64,000 nt of DNA from JBDHBD01 sp039586095 (GTDB taxonomy: Bacteria; Gemmatimonadota; Gemmatimonadetes; Palauibacterales; Palauibacteraceae): NCBI GenBank assembly GCA_039586095.1, contig JBDHLB010000015.1:1-64000 (forward strand), read 5' to 3'. A program made the position numbers and the translations under genes. Below, one piece after another: positions 51,196-60,663 of the stretch (positions within the stretch are counted from its first letter, which is position 1; each line of letters opens with the position of its first letter). The notes under the pieces are model-generated. The model worked only from the letters and a program-made list of their open reading frames with translations, was not told the origin of the DNA and made no database searches.

Positions 51196-52815
51196 GTGAC
51201 GACGGTGCCCAGTGAAGCCGGCACGGGCGGCGTCCCGAAAACGGCGCTCTTCCGCACCAGCGCCACGCTCGAACAGGAGTTCCGGGACCTCCTCCTCCGG
51301 CGGTCACGCCTCATCTTTGTGCTCGGTCTCGCGATCAGCGTGGTGATGATCGGCGTGGCCCGCCTCGTCATCGTTCAGCCCAACCTCTTCTTGGAGAGCC
51401 TCGGTCTCGCGCGCGCCGAATGGGCGTTCGATGCGCTTCACCTGCTTTCGTTCGCTCTCGCCCTCGCTTCCACATTCGTCGGTAACCCCACGGCGGAGCG
51501 TCTGGAAGGGACCGTGCTGGCGACTATCGCGCTGAACGTGGTCGTCGGACACTTCAGCATGGGGGGAACGCTGGACCCCGACTACCCACCCGCTCTCGGC
51601 GCGGCTCTGATGCTCTTCGTCCCGGCTGCGGTGATCCCCTGGCGGACACGCTATCAGATCTGGCTCGGCGTGGTGACGGTCCTCGCCTTCGTGCTTGCGC
51701 ACGCGCTTGCCTACTCGCTCTCGTCGTGGGGTGCCTCGTATTGGGCCGCGGCGGGGGGCACGGAGGCGTTTCGCGACAGTCTTGTCATCACGTCACTGGG
51801 GCTGGCCATCCTCGCCGGCACGTCCGTGCTCGTGACCGACACGCTCTACAGCATGCGCAAGCGGACCCAGCAGGCGCGGATACTCGGCAGCTATCTGGTA
51901 CGACGGGAGATCGGCCGCGGGGGCATGGGCAGAGTCTACGTCGCACAGCATGCCATGATGGTTCGTCCGGCGGCTGTGAAGGTTCTCGACCGGGGCGGCG
52001 GGCTTACGGAAGAGGCGCTCGCCCGTTTCGAGCGCGAAGTGCAACTGTCCTCGAGGCTGACGCACCCGAATACGATTACGATCTATGACTACGGGCGTGC
52101 GGCCGACAACACGTTCTACTACGCGATGGAGCTGCTGGAGGGCCAGGACCTCGAGAAGCTCGTACGCCAGTACGGCCCGGTTCCGGCCGAGCGGGCGGGG
52201 TATCTGCTCATGCAGGTATGCGGCTCACTGGCCGAGGCTCACGACCGCGGGATCGTACACCGCGATCTGAAGCCTTCCAACATCTTCGTGACGAATCAGG
52301 GCTGTATCTGCGACTTCGTGAAGGTGCTGGACTTCGGCATCGCGAAGCAGCTCGAGGTGGAAGGTGAGGGCGAGATCACGAGGGCGGGCTTCGTGGTAGG
52401 TACGCCGATGTACATGGCACCGGAGTCGGCGTTGTGCCCGGAGCGAGTCGACGCCCGGACCGACATCTACAGTCTCGGCGCCGTGGCGTATTGGATGCTG
52501 ACCGGCAAGCCGCCGTTCACCGAGGATTCGCCCCTCGCGATCATCGCGAGTCACCTCCGCTCGATTCCCATTCCGCCCTCTGAGCTGGCGGAGGAGGAGG
52601 TTCCGCCGGCCCTGGACGCGGTTGTACTGAGATGTCTCGAGAAGGAGCCCGAAGATCGCTTCGCGTCGGCGCGCGAGTTGAAGCACGCCTTGGGAAGAAT
52701 CACGTACGGGCAGCCATGGACGGCGGAGCGAGCAGGGCAGTGGTGGGTGACGCATCGTCCGGAAGAAGCGCCGCCCGGATTCGCGATCGAGACCCCACCG
52801 GACCCCTTCGTCTGA
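51196..52815 (+). CDS. Ser/Thr protein kinase with N-terminal six-helix membrane domain
   Basis: A 539-residue kinase with an uncommon order: about six transmembrane helices (residues 35-220) come first, and the cytosolic kinase domain follows. Kinase motifs are IGRGGMGRVYVA (about 239), the ATP Lys in AAVKVLDRG, HRDLKPSNIF near 354, VLDFGIAKQ near 377 and VGTPMYMAPE. The kinase domain ends at the C-terminus with the short KHALGRITYG segment and no sensor tail. The membrane part may therefore be the input domain. GTG 51196 has AGGAGG. An outer-membrane barrel gene follows after 14 bases. Confidence 0.9.
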   Translation: MTTVPSEAGTGGVPKTALFRTSATLEQEFRDLLLRRSRLIFVLGLAISVVMIGVARLVIVQPNLFLESLGLARAEWAFDALHLLSFALALASTFVGNPTAERLEGTVLATIALNVVVGHFSMGGTLDPDYPPALGAALMLFVPAAVIPWRTRYQIWLGVVTVLAFVLAHALAYSLSSWGASYWAAAGGTEAFRDSLVITSLGLAILAGTSVLVTDTLYSMRKRTQQARILGSYLVRREIGRGGMGRVYVAQHAMMVRPAAVKVLDRGGGLTEEALARFEREVQLSSRLTHPNTITIYDYGRAADNTFYYAMELLEGQDLEKLVRQYGPVPAERAGYLLMQVCGSLAEAHDRGIVHRDLKPSNIFVTNQGCICDFVKVLDFGIAKQLEVEGEGEITRAGFVVGTPMYMAPESALCPERVDARTDIYSLGAVAYWMLTGKPPFTEDSPLAIIASHLRSIPIPPSELAEEEVPPALDAVVLRCLEKEPEDRFASARELKHALGRITYGQPWTAERAGQWWVTHRPEEAPPGFAIETPPDPFV

Positions 52816-52829
52816 GTGCCGGCGATACC

Positions 52830-53720
52830 ATGAATTCCGGCCGCCGCCTGGCGCTGGTCGCTCTTTTCCTGACGTTCGCGTGTCCTCTCTCGGGAGCCGC
52901 CCAGGCCGTCCCTGTTGTCGGCCTCGATGTGGCACTGCGCACCAGAAGCGTGTGGCGTGGCATCACCCGACACGACAGCCCGGTACTGCAAACGGATGCT
53001 CTTCTCAGCTACTGGAGTCGGGAGCTGAGCGTCACGGCAGGCGCGTGGGGCAACATTGCCTTCTCCGCCGCTGACTCGAGCGGCGTGGGTTTCGGACAGG
53101 AGTTTCTGGGCGAGTCCAACGTCTGGTTAGAGCTGGCAGGCACTGTCGGGCCCGCGCTGCTATCGGGCGGATGGATAGGGCGCTTTTTCAGGACGGAAGG
53201 TGCGGTGGGGCCCGCCGCCGACCTGACAAACACGCACGAGCTGTACGTTAGGGTGGAGTTCCCGACGCTCCCGGTGCTGGCTCCGCGCCTCGCGATCTAT
53301 CACGACATCGATGCGGTGCGGGGAGTCTACCTGGAGCCCGGGCTTACGGTTCGGGTCCCTGTGTGGGCCGGCCTTCTGTTTCCCGCAGGATCGCTCCGGC
53401 TGGGGGCCGCGGCGGGTGTCAGCTTCGGGCAGGCGCTCGATCGCGAGACCGCAGGAACCGACGGGCTCGGATACTACGCCGGATCGGGGCTGACCCACCT
53501 GGACTTCTCGGCGGAGATAACGGTCGGACGCATCCCTCTGGGCGTCTTCGATGCGGCGGTACACCTGGAGCTGCTGCACGTCCAGTTCAACCGGGATCCA
53601 GGAACGAAGCTCACGGACGCTCAAGGCGAAGAGCGAGACGTCAACGTGTGGGTTGGCGTCGTGGTCAGCCTGCTGGGTCCGCAGTGCCGGCCGGCAGATC
53701 GGATCTGCGCGCATGAGTAG
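52830..53720 (+). CDS. Exported outer-membrane-barrel-like protein
   Basis: A 296-residue protein with signal peptide (ALVALFLTFACPLSGAAQA) from ATG 52830. The mature part alternates polar and hydrophobic residues in short strands with turns (LDVALRTRSVWRGITRHDSP, LSVTAGAWGNIAF, VYLEPGLTVRVPVW). This fits an outer-membrane beta-barrel. The SVWRGITR plus TAGAWGN pattern resembles a group of uncharacterised Gcw_chp/TIGR02001-type proteins, though I am not certain. Two cysteines near the end (QCRPADRIC) are unusual. Its stop overlaps the ceramidase-like gene by 8 bases. Confidence 0.7.
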   Translation: MNSGRRLALVALFLTFACPLSGAAQAVPVVGLDVALRTRSVWRGITRHDSPVLQTDALLSYWSRELSVTAGAWGNIAFSAADSSGVGFGQEFLGESNVWLELAGTVGPALLSGGWIGRFFRTEGAVGPAADLTNTHELYVRVEFPTLPVLAPRLAIYHDIDAVRGVYLEPGLTVRVPVWAGLLFPAGSLRLGAAAGVSFGQALDRETAGTDGLGYYAGSGLTHLDFSAEITVGRIPLGVFDAAVHLELLHVQFNRDPGTKLTDAQGEERDVNVWVGVVVSLLGPQCRPADRICAHE

Positions 53721-55839
53721 GCAGACGGGGGCGTGCTCGCGGGCGGCCTTCCTCCTTGTCGCTCTGAGCGCAGCGTCGGCGGCAGGATGCGCCTCCACGC
53801 CCCAAGCCGTGCCTCTCCCGACCCCTCGGTCGCCACCTCCGGTCCCTCGACCGGGCGATGGTCTGCGCGCTGGCTTCGCCAGGGTCGACATTACACCGCC
53901 GCCCGGCATGGGCGTCGCGGGAATCTCTTTCGAAGGGCAGCAGATTGCCGGCTTCCGACATCGACTGTACGCGCGGGCAATGCTTCTCGAGGATGCTCGC
54001 GGAGAGCGCATCGCCTTCGTGGTCGTGGATCTTTTGAACGTCGCACCCCAACTGCATCGACGAACGGCCGAGCTGCTCGCAGCAGCCGGCACCGGTATCG
54101 GCGCGGATCGACTGCTGGTCGCGGCGACACACACGCACGCCGCTCCCGGCAACTTCTACGAGGTGCGGCAATACAACGAGAGCGCCACACCGGTCTCGGG
54201 CTATGACGCCGCGTGGGTCGACTTCCTCGTCCGTCGGTTTGCGAAGGCCGTCAAACTCGCACACGACGATCTTCAGCCGGCTCGTGCCGCCTGGGGAGCC
54301 ATCCGCGTGCCGGGGGTCACGCGCAACCGAAGCTACGGGGCCTTTCTCCGGAATCCCGAGCCGCGGCCCGGGACCGTGGACGATACGCTCCGGATGCTCA
54401 GGGTAGACCAGTGTCCAGGTGATCGTGCAACCTGTCGGGCCAGGGGCGCCTTCAGCGTGTTCGCCGTGCATGGCACCGGCAACACGGCGGTGACCGACCT
54501 GATGGATGGGGACGTGCAGTCTCTCGTGGCGCGAGGCGTGGAGCGCCACATGGACTCGATCAACGCTCCCGACCGTCAGGAGGGTTTCCAGCTGGGGTCC
54601 GTTCACCTGTTCGCCAACGGAGCCTCGGGCGACGTCTCGCCCGTCTACGACCCCGACAGCCGCTGTCAAACGCATCAGCGGTACGAGCTGGGCCGGAGGC
54701 CCGGAGGACCGCGCACGCCACCCGCGCCGGAGGAATGGCGCATCCCCGAGGATGCCGTCACACACTGTCGACGGCTGGCTCGTGCCTCCATGCAGCGTGT
54801 CGGGGATATCCTCACGCGGGCAGCCAGCGCCCTGTACGACTCGCTGGGAACCAGGCTCTCGGCGACTCTGCGGGTCGAGCGAGCCTTTACGACTTTGCAT
54901 TTGAAAGAGGTCGACGGGTCCTATCCGCTCTGCCGGGACCCGCTGACGGGAACGGCCAGCTGGGGCGGTTCGGAAGATGCCCGCACTCGCCTGCACGAAT
55001 GGAAGTTCCTGGGGCTCATCTCCTCGGGGATCGAGGAGGGGGCCGTCTCCCTGCGCGTCGGCGATAACTCCACTCGCTGTCATGGGGCCAAGAAGATCGG
55101 GCTGGGCGGACTTCAGAGGCTGTTCGTCGGCGAGCACGGCTTTCCGGAGTACGCGCAGTTATCCATGGTACGGGTCGGCTCGACGCTTCTCTCCGCTGTG
55201 CCGTGGGAGATCACTACGGCGCTGGGCGCGCGCATCAAACGAGAAGTGAAGGAGACCGGGCCCGGCGGGATCGAGCACGTCGCGATCGTGAGCCTGACCA
55301 ACGGATACGTTCAGTACGCCACGACGCCTGAGGAGTATGCCGCTCAACATTACGAGGGAGGATCGACGATCTACGGGCCCAACACGGCGCCGCTCATACA
55401 GGACCGGCTCGTCATGCTCGCCTCGAGCCTGCGCCAGGGTGCTCCGATGGTCCACGTCGGAGAGCTGCTCGCCTACCCGGGGCCGACGCGCACGTACCTG
55501 CGACCGCGCACCGCCGGTCCGCCGCCGGAGAGAATCGACCGGCGCATCGAATCGCTCGTGTGCTCCGGCGGGTGGCTGACCGCGAGCTGGATCGATCTGC
55601 ACCCGGGTCGGCTCGTGCCGGCGGACGGTCAGCTTCTGGAAATCCGGGTTGACGGTCGAGCCGTCGCGTGGGACGATCACCGCCACGTCGAGGTGCGCGC
55701 CACGAAGGACAGGGGATCGAGCGGGTACGAGTGGGAGGTTCACTGGACACCGATAGAATGGCCTGAGGGCCGTCCGGAGCTCGTGCTCCTGGCCCGGCCG
55801 GGATTGGACGAGGTGCGCGGCCTCTGCCCCGGAGACTAA
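53713..55839 (+). CDS. Neutral/alkaline ceramidase-like lipoprotein
   Basis: A 708-residue exported amidase-like protein with lipobox (SAASAAGCAS) from ATG 53713. Zinc and substrate motifs of the neutral ceramidase family are visible: FARVDITPPPGMGVAG near residue 54, YARAMLLED, AATHTHAAPGNF (zinc His pair, about 137), FAVHGTGN (zinc His) and the catalytic serine segment NGASGDVSPVYD near 300. A C-terminal immunoglobulin-like domain runs from about 600. Neutral ceramidase splits ceramide into sphingosine and fatty acid; here N-acyl lipids in general are possible. It overlaps the barrel gene upstream, so the pair likely works at the cell surface. Confidence 0.88.
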   Translation: MSRQTGACSRAAFLLVALSAASAAGCASTPQAVPLPTPRSPPPVPRPGDGLRAGFARVDITPPPGMGVAGISFEGQQIAGFRHRLYARAMLLEDARGERIAFVVVDLLNVAPQLHRRTAELLAAAGTGIGADRLLVAATHTHAAPGNFYEVRQYNESATPVSGYDAAWVDFLVRRFAKAVKLAHDDLQPARAAWGAIRVPGVTRNRSYGAFLRNPEPRPGTVDDTLRMLRVDQCPGDRATCRARGAFSVFAVHGTGNTAVTDLMDGDVQSLVARGVERHMDSINAPDRQEGFQLGSVHLFANGASGDVSPVYDPDSRCQTHQRYELGRRPGGPRTPPAPEEWRIPEDAVTHCRRLARASMQRVGDILTRAASALYDSLGTRLSATLRVERAFTTLHLKEVDGSYPLCRDPLTGTASWGGSEDARTRLHEWKFLGLISSGIEEGAVSLRVGDNSTRCHGAKKIGLGGLQRLFVGEHGFPEYAQLSMVRVGSTLLSAVPWEITTALGARIKREVKETGPGGIEHVAIVSLTNGYVQYATTPEEYAAQHYEGGSTIYGPNTAPLIQDRLVMLASSLRQGAPMVHVGELLAYPGPTRTYLRPRTAGPPPERIDRRIESLVCSGGWLTASWIDLHPGRLVPADGQLLEIRVDGRAVAWDDHRHVEVRATKDRGSSGYEWEVHWTPIEWPEGRPELVLLARPGLDEVRGLCPGD

Positions 55840-55895
55840 GCCGCCAGGTCGGGCAGTCGATTCAGTCGGTGAGCGTCAGCAAGAGAGGATCCGAA

Positions 55896-56705
55896 ATGAC
55901 GAACCACATATGCGTGACGTGCGGCGTCCAATACGCCGAGTCGGAAGAGCCGCCCGATCACTGCGCGATCTGCGAGGATGAGCGGCAGTACGTGGGATGG
56001 AACGGCCAGCAGTGGACGACCCTGGCGGAGCTGCGGGTCACTCATCGCAATCGGTTCGTCGAGATGGAAGATGATCTGTTTCGGATCGGGACCGTGCCTC
56101 ACTTCGGGATCGCCCAGCACGCCTACCTCGTGCGCTCGCCTTCCGGCAACGTTCTGTGGGATTGTGTGTCGCTGGTCGACGAGCCGACGATCGAAGAAGT
56201 GAACGAGCACGGCGGCATTTCAGCGATCGCCATCTCGCACCCGCATTACTACGCGTCGATGGTGGACTGGAGTCGCGCCTTTGGCCGCGCGCCCATTTAC
56301 CTGCACGCCGCCGATCGGGAGTGGGTCATGCGACCCGACAGCGCCCTCGTCCCGTGGGACGGTGAGAGCCACGAACTGTGGGACGGGCTGACACTCGTTC
56401 ACGCTGGCGGACATTTCGCCGGGGGCGCGATGCTTCACTGGCCCGACGGGGCCGACGGGAAGGGCGTCCTGCTCCCGGGCGACATCATTCAGGTCGTTCA
56501 TGATCGACAATGGGTAAGCTGGATGTACAGCTATCCCAACCTTATTCCGCTGGCAGCATCGGAGGTGCGACGCGTCGTTGACGCGGTCGAGCCGTACGAT
56601 TTCGATCGTATTTACAGCCCGTGGGCAGAGCGCATCGTGATGGGCAATGCGAAAGAGGTTGTCAGACGATCGGCGGACCGCTACCTGAAAGCCCTGAAAG
56701 GCTAG
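55896..56705 (+). CDS. MBL-fold hydrolase with N-terminal zinc-ribbon motif
   Basis: A 269-residue protein from ATG 55896 (AGAGAGGAT upstream; a GTG at 55869 is also open). It begins with a rubredoxin-like pair of CxxC motifs (CVTCG near residue 5, CAIC near 26), then a metallo-beta-lactamase fold: FGIAQHAYLV, the metal loop SHPHYYASMVDW, HAGGHFAGG (His) and LLPGDIIQV (bridging Asp). The metal loop has His-x-His but Tyr and Ala replace the following Asp and His of the canonical HxHxDH motif. Function unknown. It lies 34 bases before the CpgS-like GTPase gene. Confidence 0.8.
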   Translation: MTNHICVTCGVQYAESEEPPDHCAICEDERQYVGWNGQQWTTLAELRVTHRNRFVEMEDDLFRIGTVPHFGIAQHAYLVRSPSGNVLWDCVSLVDEPTIEEVNEHGGISAIAISHPHYYASMVDWSRAFGRAPIYLHAADREWVMRPDSALVPWDGESHELWDGLTLVHAGGHFAGGAMLHWPDGADGKGVLLPGDIIQVVHDRQWVSWMYSYPNLIPLAASEVRRVVDAVEPYDFDRIYSPWAERIVMGNAKEVVRRSADRYLKALKG

Positions 56706-56739
56706 AGTGATCGAATGCTGAGGAGAGTGGAGAGGGTCG

Positions 56740-58056
56740 ATGGGTCGTAGACGGGTCGTGATCATGGGAGCCGCAGGTCGCGATTTCCACAACTTCAACT
56801 GCCTGTTCCGCGACGACGAGCGATACGATGTCGTCGCGTTCACTGCGACGCAGATCCCGGGAATCGAAGACCGGACGTACCCTCACAGCCTCGCAGGGCC
56901 CCTGTATCCCGACGGTGTGCCGATCGAGCCCGAGGAAGAGCTCGAGGAGATCATCCACCGCCACGGGGTCGACGAAGTATGGTTCTCCTACTCGGACGTG
57001 TCGCACGACTACGTGATGCACAAGGCGAGTCAGGTGATCGCCTGGGGCGCGCACTTCGGCGTGTGCTCGACCGGGGCCACGATGCTGCAGGCGTCGAAAC
57101 CCGTCATCGCCGTCACGGCAGTGCGGACGGGGGCAGGGAAATCACAGACCAGCCGATACCTGGCCCGCATCCTCCGCACGCTGAACAAGCAGGTGGTCAC
57201 CGTGCGACACCCCATGCCGTACGGCGAGCTGGCCCGGCAGGCCTGCCAGCGCTTCGCCACCTACGAAGATCTCGATGAGCACGACACCACGATCGAAGAA
57301 CGCGAGGAATACCAGCCGCACATCGACAACGGATTCATCGTATACGCAGGAGTCGATTACCACAGGATCCTCGAGGAGGCCGAAAAAGAGGCCGAAGTGA
57401 TCCTGTGGGACGGCGGGAACAACGACACGCCATTCTTCAAGCCGGACCTTCAGATCACGCTGGTGGATCCGCACCGACCCGGACACGAGCTTCGCTACTT
57501 CCCGGGGGAGACGAACTTTCGGCTCGCTGACGTGATCGTGGTGAACAAGGTCGAGACGGCGGAGCCGGGAAATGTGGAGCAGGTACTGTCGAACATCCGC
57601 GAGCACAATCCCGGGGCCCGGGTGATCCAGTGTCGGTCGACCATCACGGTCGAGCATCCGGAGCTGATCCAGGGCAAGCGGGCGCTGGTGGTGGAGGACG
57701 GCCCGACCCTCACACACGGCGGAATGGACGTGGGAGCGGGCTGGTACGGGGCCCAGCGGGCTGGGGCCGCCGAAATCGTGGACGCCCGACCACACGCGGT
57801 CGGTTCGATTCGCGAGACGTACGCTGCGTATCCGAACGCCGCCAAGATTCTGCCGGCCATGGGCTACGGCGACGAGCAGATCAGCGAGCTCGCGGCGACG
57901 ATCGACGCGACCCCGGCTGACGTCGTCGTCGTCGGGACGCCGATCGATCTGGGCCGGATTCTGGAGGTCAACAAGCCGATGGTGCGAGTACGCTACGAGC
58001 TCGAAGAACGGGAGCCGGGCGGGCTCGAAACGGCGGTGCGGGAGGTGCTGGAATAG
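56740..58056 (+). CDS. CpgS-like P-loop enzyme (cyclic 2,3-diphosphoglycerate synthetase homolog)
   Basis: A 438-residue cytosolic protein of the family that contains archaeal cyclic 2,3-bisphosphoglycerate synthetase. It begins RRVVIMGAAGRDFHNFN, and the P-loop is AVRTGAGKSQTSRYLARIL near residue 128. ILWDGGNNDTPFF and ADVIVVNKVETAEPGNVEQV (NKxD-like) follow. The archaeal enzyme cyclises 2,3-bisphosphoglycerate; many bacterial homologs are uncharacterised, so this activity is only inferred. Neighbours are the MBL protein and a hypothetical gene, suggesting a small cluster. Confidence 0.83.
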   Translation: MGRRRVVIMGAAGRDFHNFNCLFRDDERYDVVAFTATQIPGIEDRTYPHSLAGPLYPDGVPIEPEEELEEIIHRHGVDEVWFSYSDVSHDYVMHKASQVIAWGAHFGVCSTGATMLQASKPVIAVTAVRTGAGKSQTSRYLARILRTLNKQVVTVRHPMPYGELARQACQRFATYEDLDEHDTTIEEREEYQPHIDNGFIVYAGVDYHRILEEAEKEAEVILWDGGNNDTPFFKPDLQITLVDPHRPGHELRYFPGETNFRLADVIVVNKVETAEPGNVEQVLSNIREHNPGARVIQCRSTITVEHPELIQGKRALVVEDGPTLTHGGMDVGAGWYGAQRAGAAEIVDARPHAVGSIRETYAAYPNAAKILPAMGYGDEQISELAATIDATPADVVVVGTPIDLGRILEVNKPMVRVRYELEEREPGGLETAVREVLE

Positions 58057-58127
58057 GGCCGCGAGCATATCCTGTCCGGAACGAGTCTCGGATATAGATC
58101 CAAACTAGCGCAGGGGAGGACGTTTGA

Positions 58128-58862
58128 ATGTCGTATACGGGAGCATGCCACGGTCGGATCGATCTGGGCCCGCTCTCCGACGAGGTGCGGGACCGGTTGG
58201 CCCGACTTCCGGGAGAGTGGCTGGAGTACGATCCGACCCTGGGCGGAGTGGTAGTTCGCCACGTGCAGCCGACCGAGTCACCCGTACTCCTGAGCACGGC
58301 GAGCGAGCTGGTTCGCTTTTTGTCGGAGATCCCCTTCGACGAGCAGACGAAGGTCCCGGGTGGTGACCTCTTCGTGCACCTGGAAGAGACGGGCCAGCTG
58401 GTTCGCCTTCGCGTCGAAGCGGGAGGAACGCTCCACATCCACTGGGCCCACCCCGAGTACGCCGGGGCGAAGAAGCGCCCGTACGACGGGCACGAAATCG
58501 CGATCGAGGCCTGGGAGCACCGCCTGAACGGCAGTGCCAGCCTCACCGCCTCGGAAGCCGAGGCGGCCGCCGACGCGCTCCAGACCCTCGCCGACACGTT
58601 CGAGGGTCTGTATCCGGAGGGAGATTTCTGCGCAACGGCCGAGGAGACGGGACTCGTCCGCATCGACATGCGCGATGTGAACCTCGACGCCCGTCTGCTG
58701 GTGGATCGGCTCCAGGCGCTGGCCCAGCCGCGTACACTCAACGGCCGAATCGACGTGAGCTCGTTCGGGGATGCGGCGCCGGAGCACCTCGTTCGCCTCT
58801 CCTTCGAGAGCGGCAAGACGTGGGTCCAGCATCCGTTGCTGTGGTCCGAGGCCTCGGCCTGA
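58128..58862 (+). CDS. Hypothetical protein
   Basis: A 244-residue soluble, acidic protein I do not recognise. It divides into two similar-sized halves, each with a helix-rich segment (GPLSDEVRDRLARLPGEW, and SLTASEAEAAADALQTLADT) and strands, but no nucleotide or metal motif. The ATG has GGGGAGG. It is one base from the acyl-CoA dehydrogenase gene and 71 after the CpgS-like gene, so it may bridge the two into one transcript. Confidence 0.7.
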   Translation: MSYTGACHGRIDLGPLSDEVRDRLARLPGEWLEYDPTLGGVVVRHVQPTESPVLLSTASELVRFLSEIPFDEQTKVPGGDLFVHLEETGQLVRLRVEAGGTLHIHWAHPEYAGAKKRPYDGHEIAIEAWEHRLNGSASLTASEAEAAADALQTLADTFEGLYPEGDFCATAEETGLVRIDMRDVNLDARLLVDRLQALAQPRTLNGRIDVSSFGDAAPEHLVRLSFESGKTWVQHPLLWSEASA

Positions 58863-58863
58863 C

Positions 58864-60057
58864 ATGCTGAACTACTTCCTGACGGAGGAGCAGGAGGCCA
58901 TCCGGGACCTGGCCAGGACCCTGGCAGAGAACGAAATCCAGCCGGTGGCCGCCGAGTACGACCGGTCCGGCGAGTTTCCTTGGCCGGTGGTCGAGAAGAT
59001 GGCCGAAGCCGACCTGTTCGGCGTGTTCATCGACGAGGAGTACGGTGGCTTCGCGGGCGACTCCCGCACGATGAACATGGTTCTCGTGACGGAGGAGCTG
59101 TCCAAGGCCTGTGGCGGGATCGCCCTCGCCTTCGCCAGTACGGCGCTTGGTGCCATCCCGATCATTCTGGCGGCCAGCGACGACGTGAAGCGTCGATTCC
59201 TTCCCGACATCGCGACCGGCAAGCGGCTCGCGGGCTTCGCCCTGACGGAGCCGCAGGCCGGCTCGGACGCGGGCGGCATCCGCACCACGGCGATCCGGGA
59301 CGGCGACCACTATGTGCTGAACGGGCTCAAGCAGTGGATCACCAACGGGGGAGAGGCGGAGATCTACACGGTGATCGCGCTCACCGACCCGACGAAGGGC
59401 CCCCGCGGTGCCTCGTGCTTCGTCGTCGAGAAGGACACGCCCGGCTTCCTGTTTGGCAAGAAGGAAGACAAGATGGGAATTCGGGCGTCGGCTACGTGCG
59501 AGCTCATCTTCGACGATTGCCGGGTGCCCGCCGAGAACCTGGTCGGGCGCCAGGGCACGGGTTTCATTACGGCGATGCGAACGTTCGACGCCTCCAGGCC
59601 GGGCGTGGCGGCCCAGGCGGTCGGCATGGCGCAGGGCGCGCTGGATCTGGCGGTAGATTGGGCCATAGCGCGTCGGCAGTTCGGTTCCCCCGTCTCTTCG
59701 TTCCAGGGTCTGCGATTCATGCTGGCCGATATGGCCACGCGGGTGGAGTCCGCTCGCGCGCTCGTGTACGCGGTGGCCCGGCACATCGACGCGGCGCCCA
59801 AGGAGCGCCCCACGATCTATTCGGCGATGTCCAAGCTCTTCGCATCCGAAATCGCGATGAAGGTGACCACCGACGCCGTGCAGGTGTTCGGCGGCTCCGG
59901 GTACATGAAGGACTACCCGATCGAGAAGTACATGCGGGACGCGAAGATTACCCAGATCTACGAAGGGACCAGCCAGATCCAGCGGGAGGAGATCAGCAAG
60001 ATCCTGGTCGGGGAGCACATCGCCGGTCACGGCAAGATCGACCACCAGGCCGGGTGA
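58864..60057 (+). CDS. Acyl-CoA dehydrogenase
   Basis: A 397-residue FAD enzyme of fatty-acid beta-oxidation or branched-chain amino-acid breakdown. Signatures are LTEPQAGSDAGGIRT (FAD/substrate loop, about residue 128), KMGIRASATCELIFDDCRVP, the QFG arm, QVFGGSGYMKDYPIEK, and YEGTSQIQRE with the catalytic Glu near 370. ATG 58864 is chosen, as upstream residues are not family-like. The stop overlaps the DUF1499 gene (GTGA). Chain-length preference cannot be read from sequence. Confidence 0.93.
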   Translation: MLNYFLTEEQEAIRDLARTLAENEIQPVAAEYDRSGEFPWPVVEKMAEADLFGVFIDEEYGGFAGDSRTMNMVLVTEELSKACGGIALAFASTALGAIPIILAASDDVKRRFLPDIATGKRLAGFALTEPQAGSDAGGIRTTAIRDGDHYVLNGLKQWITNGGEAEIYTVIALTDPTKGPRGASCFVVEKDTPGFLFGKKEDKMGIRASATCELIFDDCRVPAENLVGRQGTGFITAMRTFDASRPGVAAQAVGMAQGALDLAVDWAIARRQFGSPVSSFQGLRFMLADMATRVESARALVYAVARHIDAAPKERPTIYSAMSKLFASEIAMKVTTDAVQVFGGSGYMKDYPIEKYMRDAKITQIYEGTSQIQREEISKILVGEHIAGHGKIDHQAG

Positions 60058-60530
60058 GCGGATCCGCTCTGGTGGCTCCTCCGAAACCTCTCTTCTGGAC
60101 CCTCGCCCTATGGGTGTTCTGCGCCTGCGGAGGTCGCATGCCGGAGGATCTGGGCGTCACCGAGGGACGCCTGTCCGCCTGTCCGGCGACGCCGAATTGC
60201 GTGTCCTCCCAGGCCGACTGGAGCGACGCGCGGCACTACGTGGCGGCCCTGCCGCTCGTCGACGGTGTCGAAGCGTCTCGTGACCGGCTGCTCGCGATCC
60301 TGGAAGAGTTGCCCCGAACGCGCATCGAACGCCGCGAGCCCGCGTACCTGCACGTTACGTTTCGTTCGGCGCTGTTTCGCTTCGTCGACGATGTGGAGTT
60401 TCTGATCGTCGACTCGACTCGCGCAATTCACGTTCGCTCCGCATCGCGCCTCGGGCGCGGCGACCTGGGTGTAAACCGGCGTCGGGTCGAAGAGATCCGG
60501 CGGCGATTGGAGAACACGCCGCGCCCGTGA
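60054..60530 (+). CDS. DUF1499 domain protein
   Basis: A 158-residue exported protein starting at GTG 60054, overlapping the previous stop. The leader ends LFWTLALWVFCACGG, a lipobox-like sequence. The mature part is a DUF1499 domain: ACPATPNCVSSQ (paired Cys), then RDRLLAILEELPRTRIE, AYLHVTFRSALFRFVDDVEF and SRLGRGDLGVNRRRVEEIRR. Function of DUF1499 is unknown, although family members occur in bacteria and chloroplasts. Coupling to an acyl-CoA dehydrogenase gene suggests a lipid-related role, without proof. Confidence 0.85.
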   Translation: MSGSALVAPPKPLFWTLALWVFCACGGRMPEDLGVTEGRLSACPATPNCVSSQADWSDARHYVAALPLVDGVEASRDRLLAILEELPRTRIERREPAYLHVTFRSALFRFVDDVEFLIVDSTRAIHVRSASRLGRGDLGVNRRRVEEIRRRLENTPRP

Positions 60531-60663
60531 TTGTCCCGTTGAATCGCGGTCATGCGGTCGTGCCGTCCGCTGCTCGCGTGGCCCCGTGCAGGGAGCACGT
60601 CGAAGCACAAGACCCCGAGAGGATGAATCTCCACAGAAATCCCCAGAAGATGCTGGCAAGATC

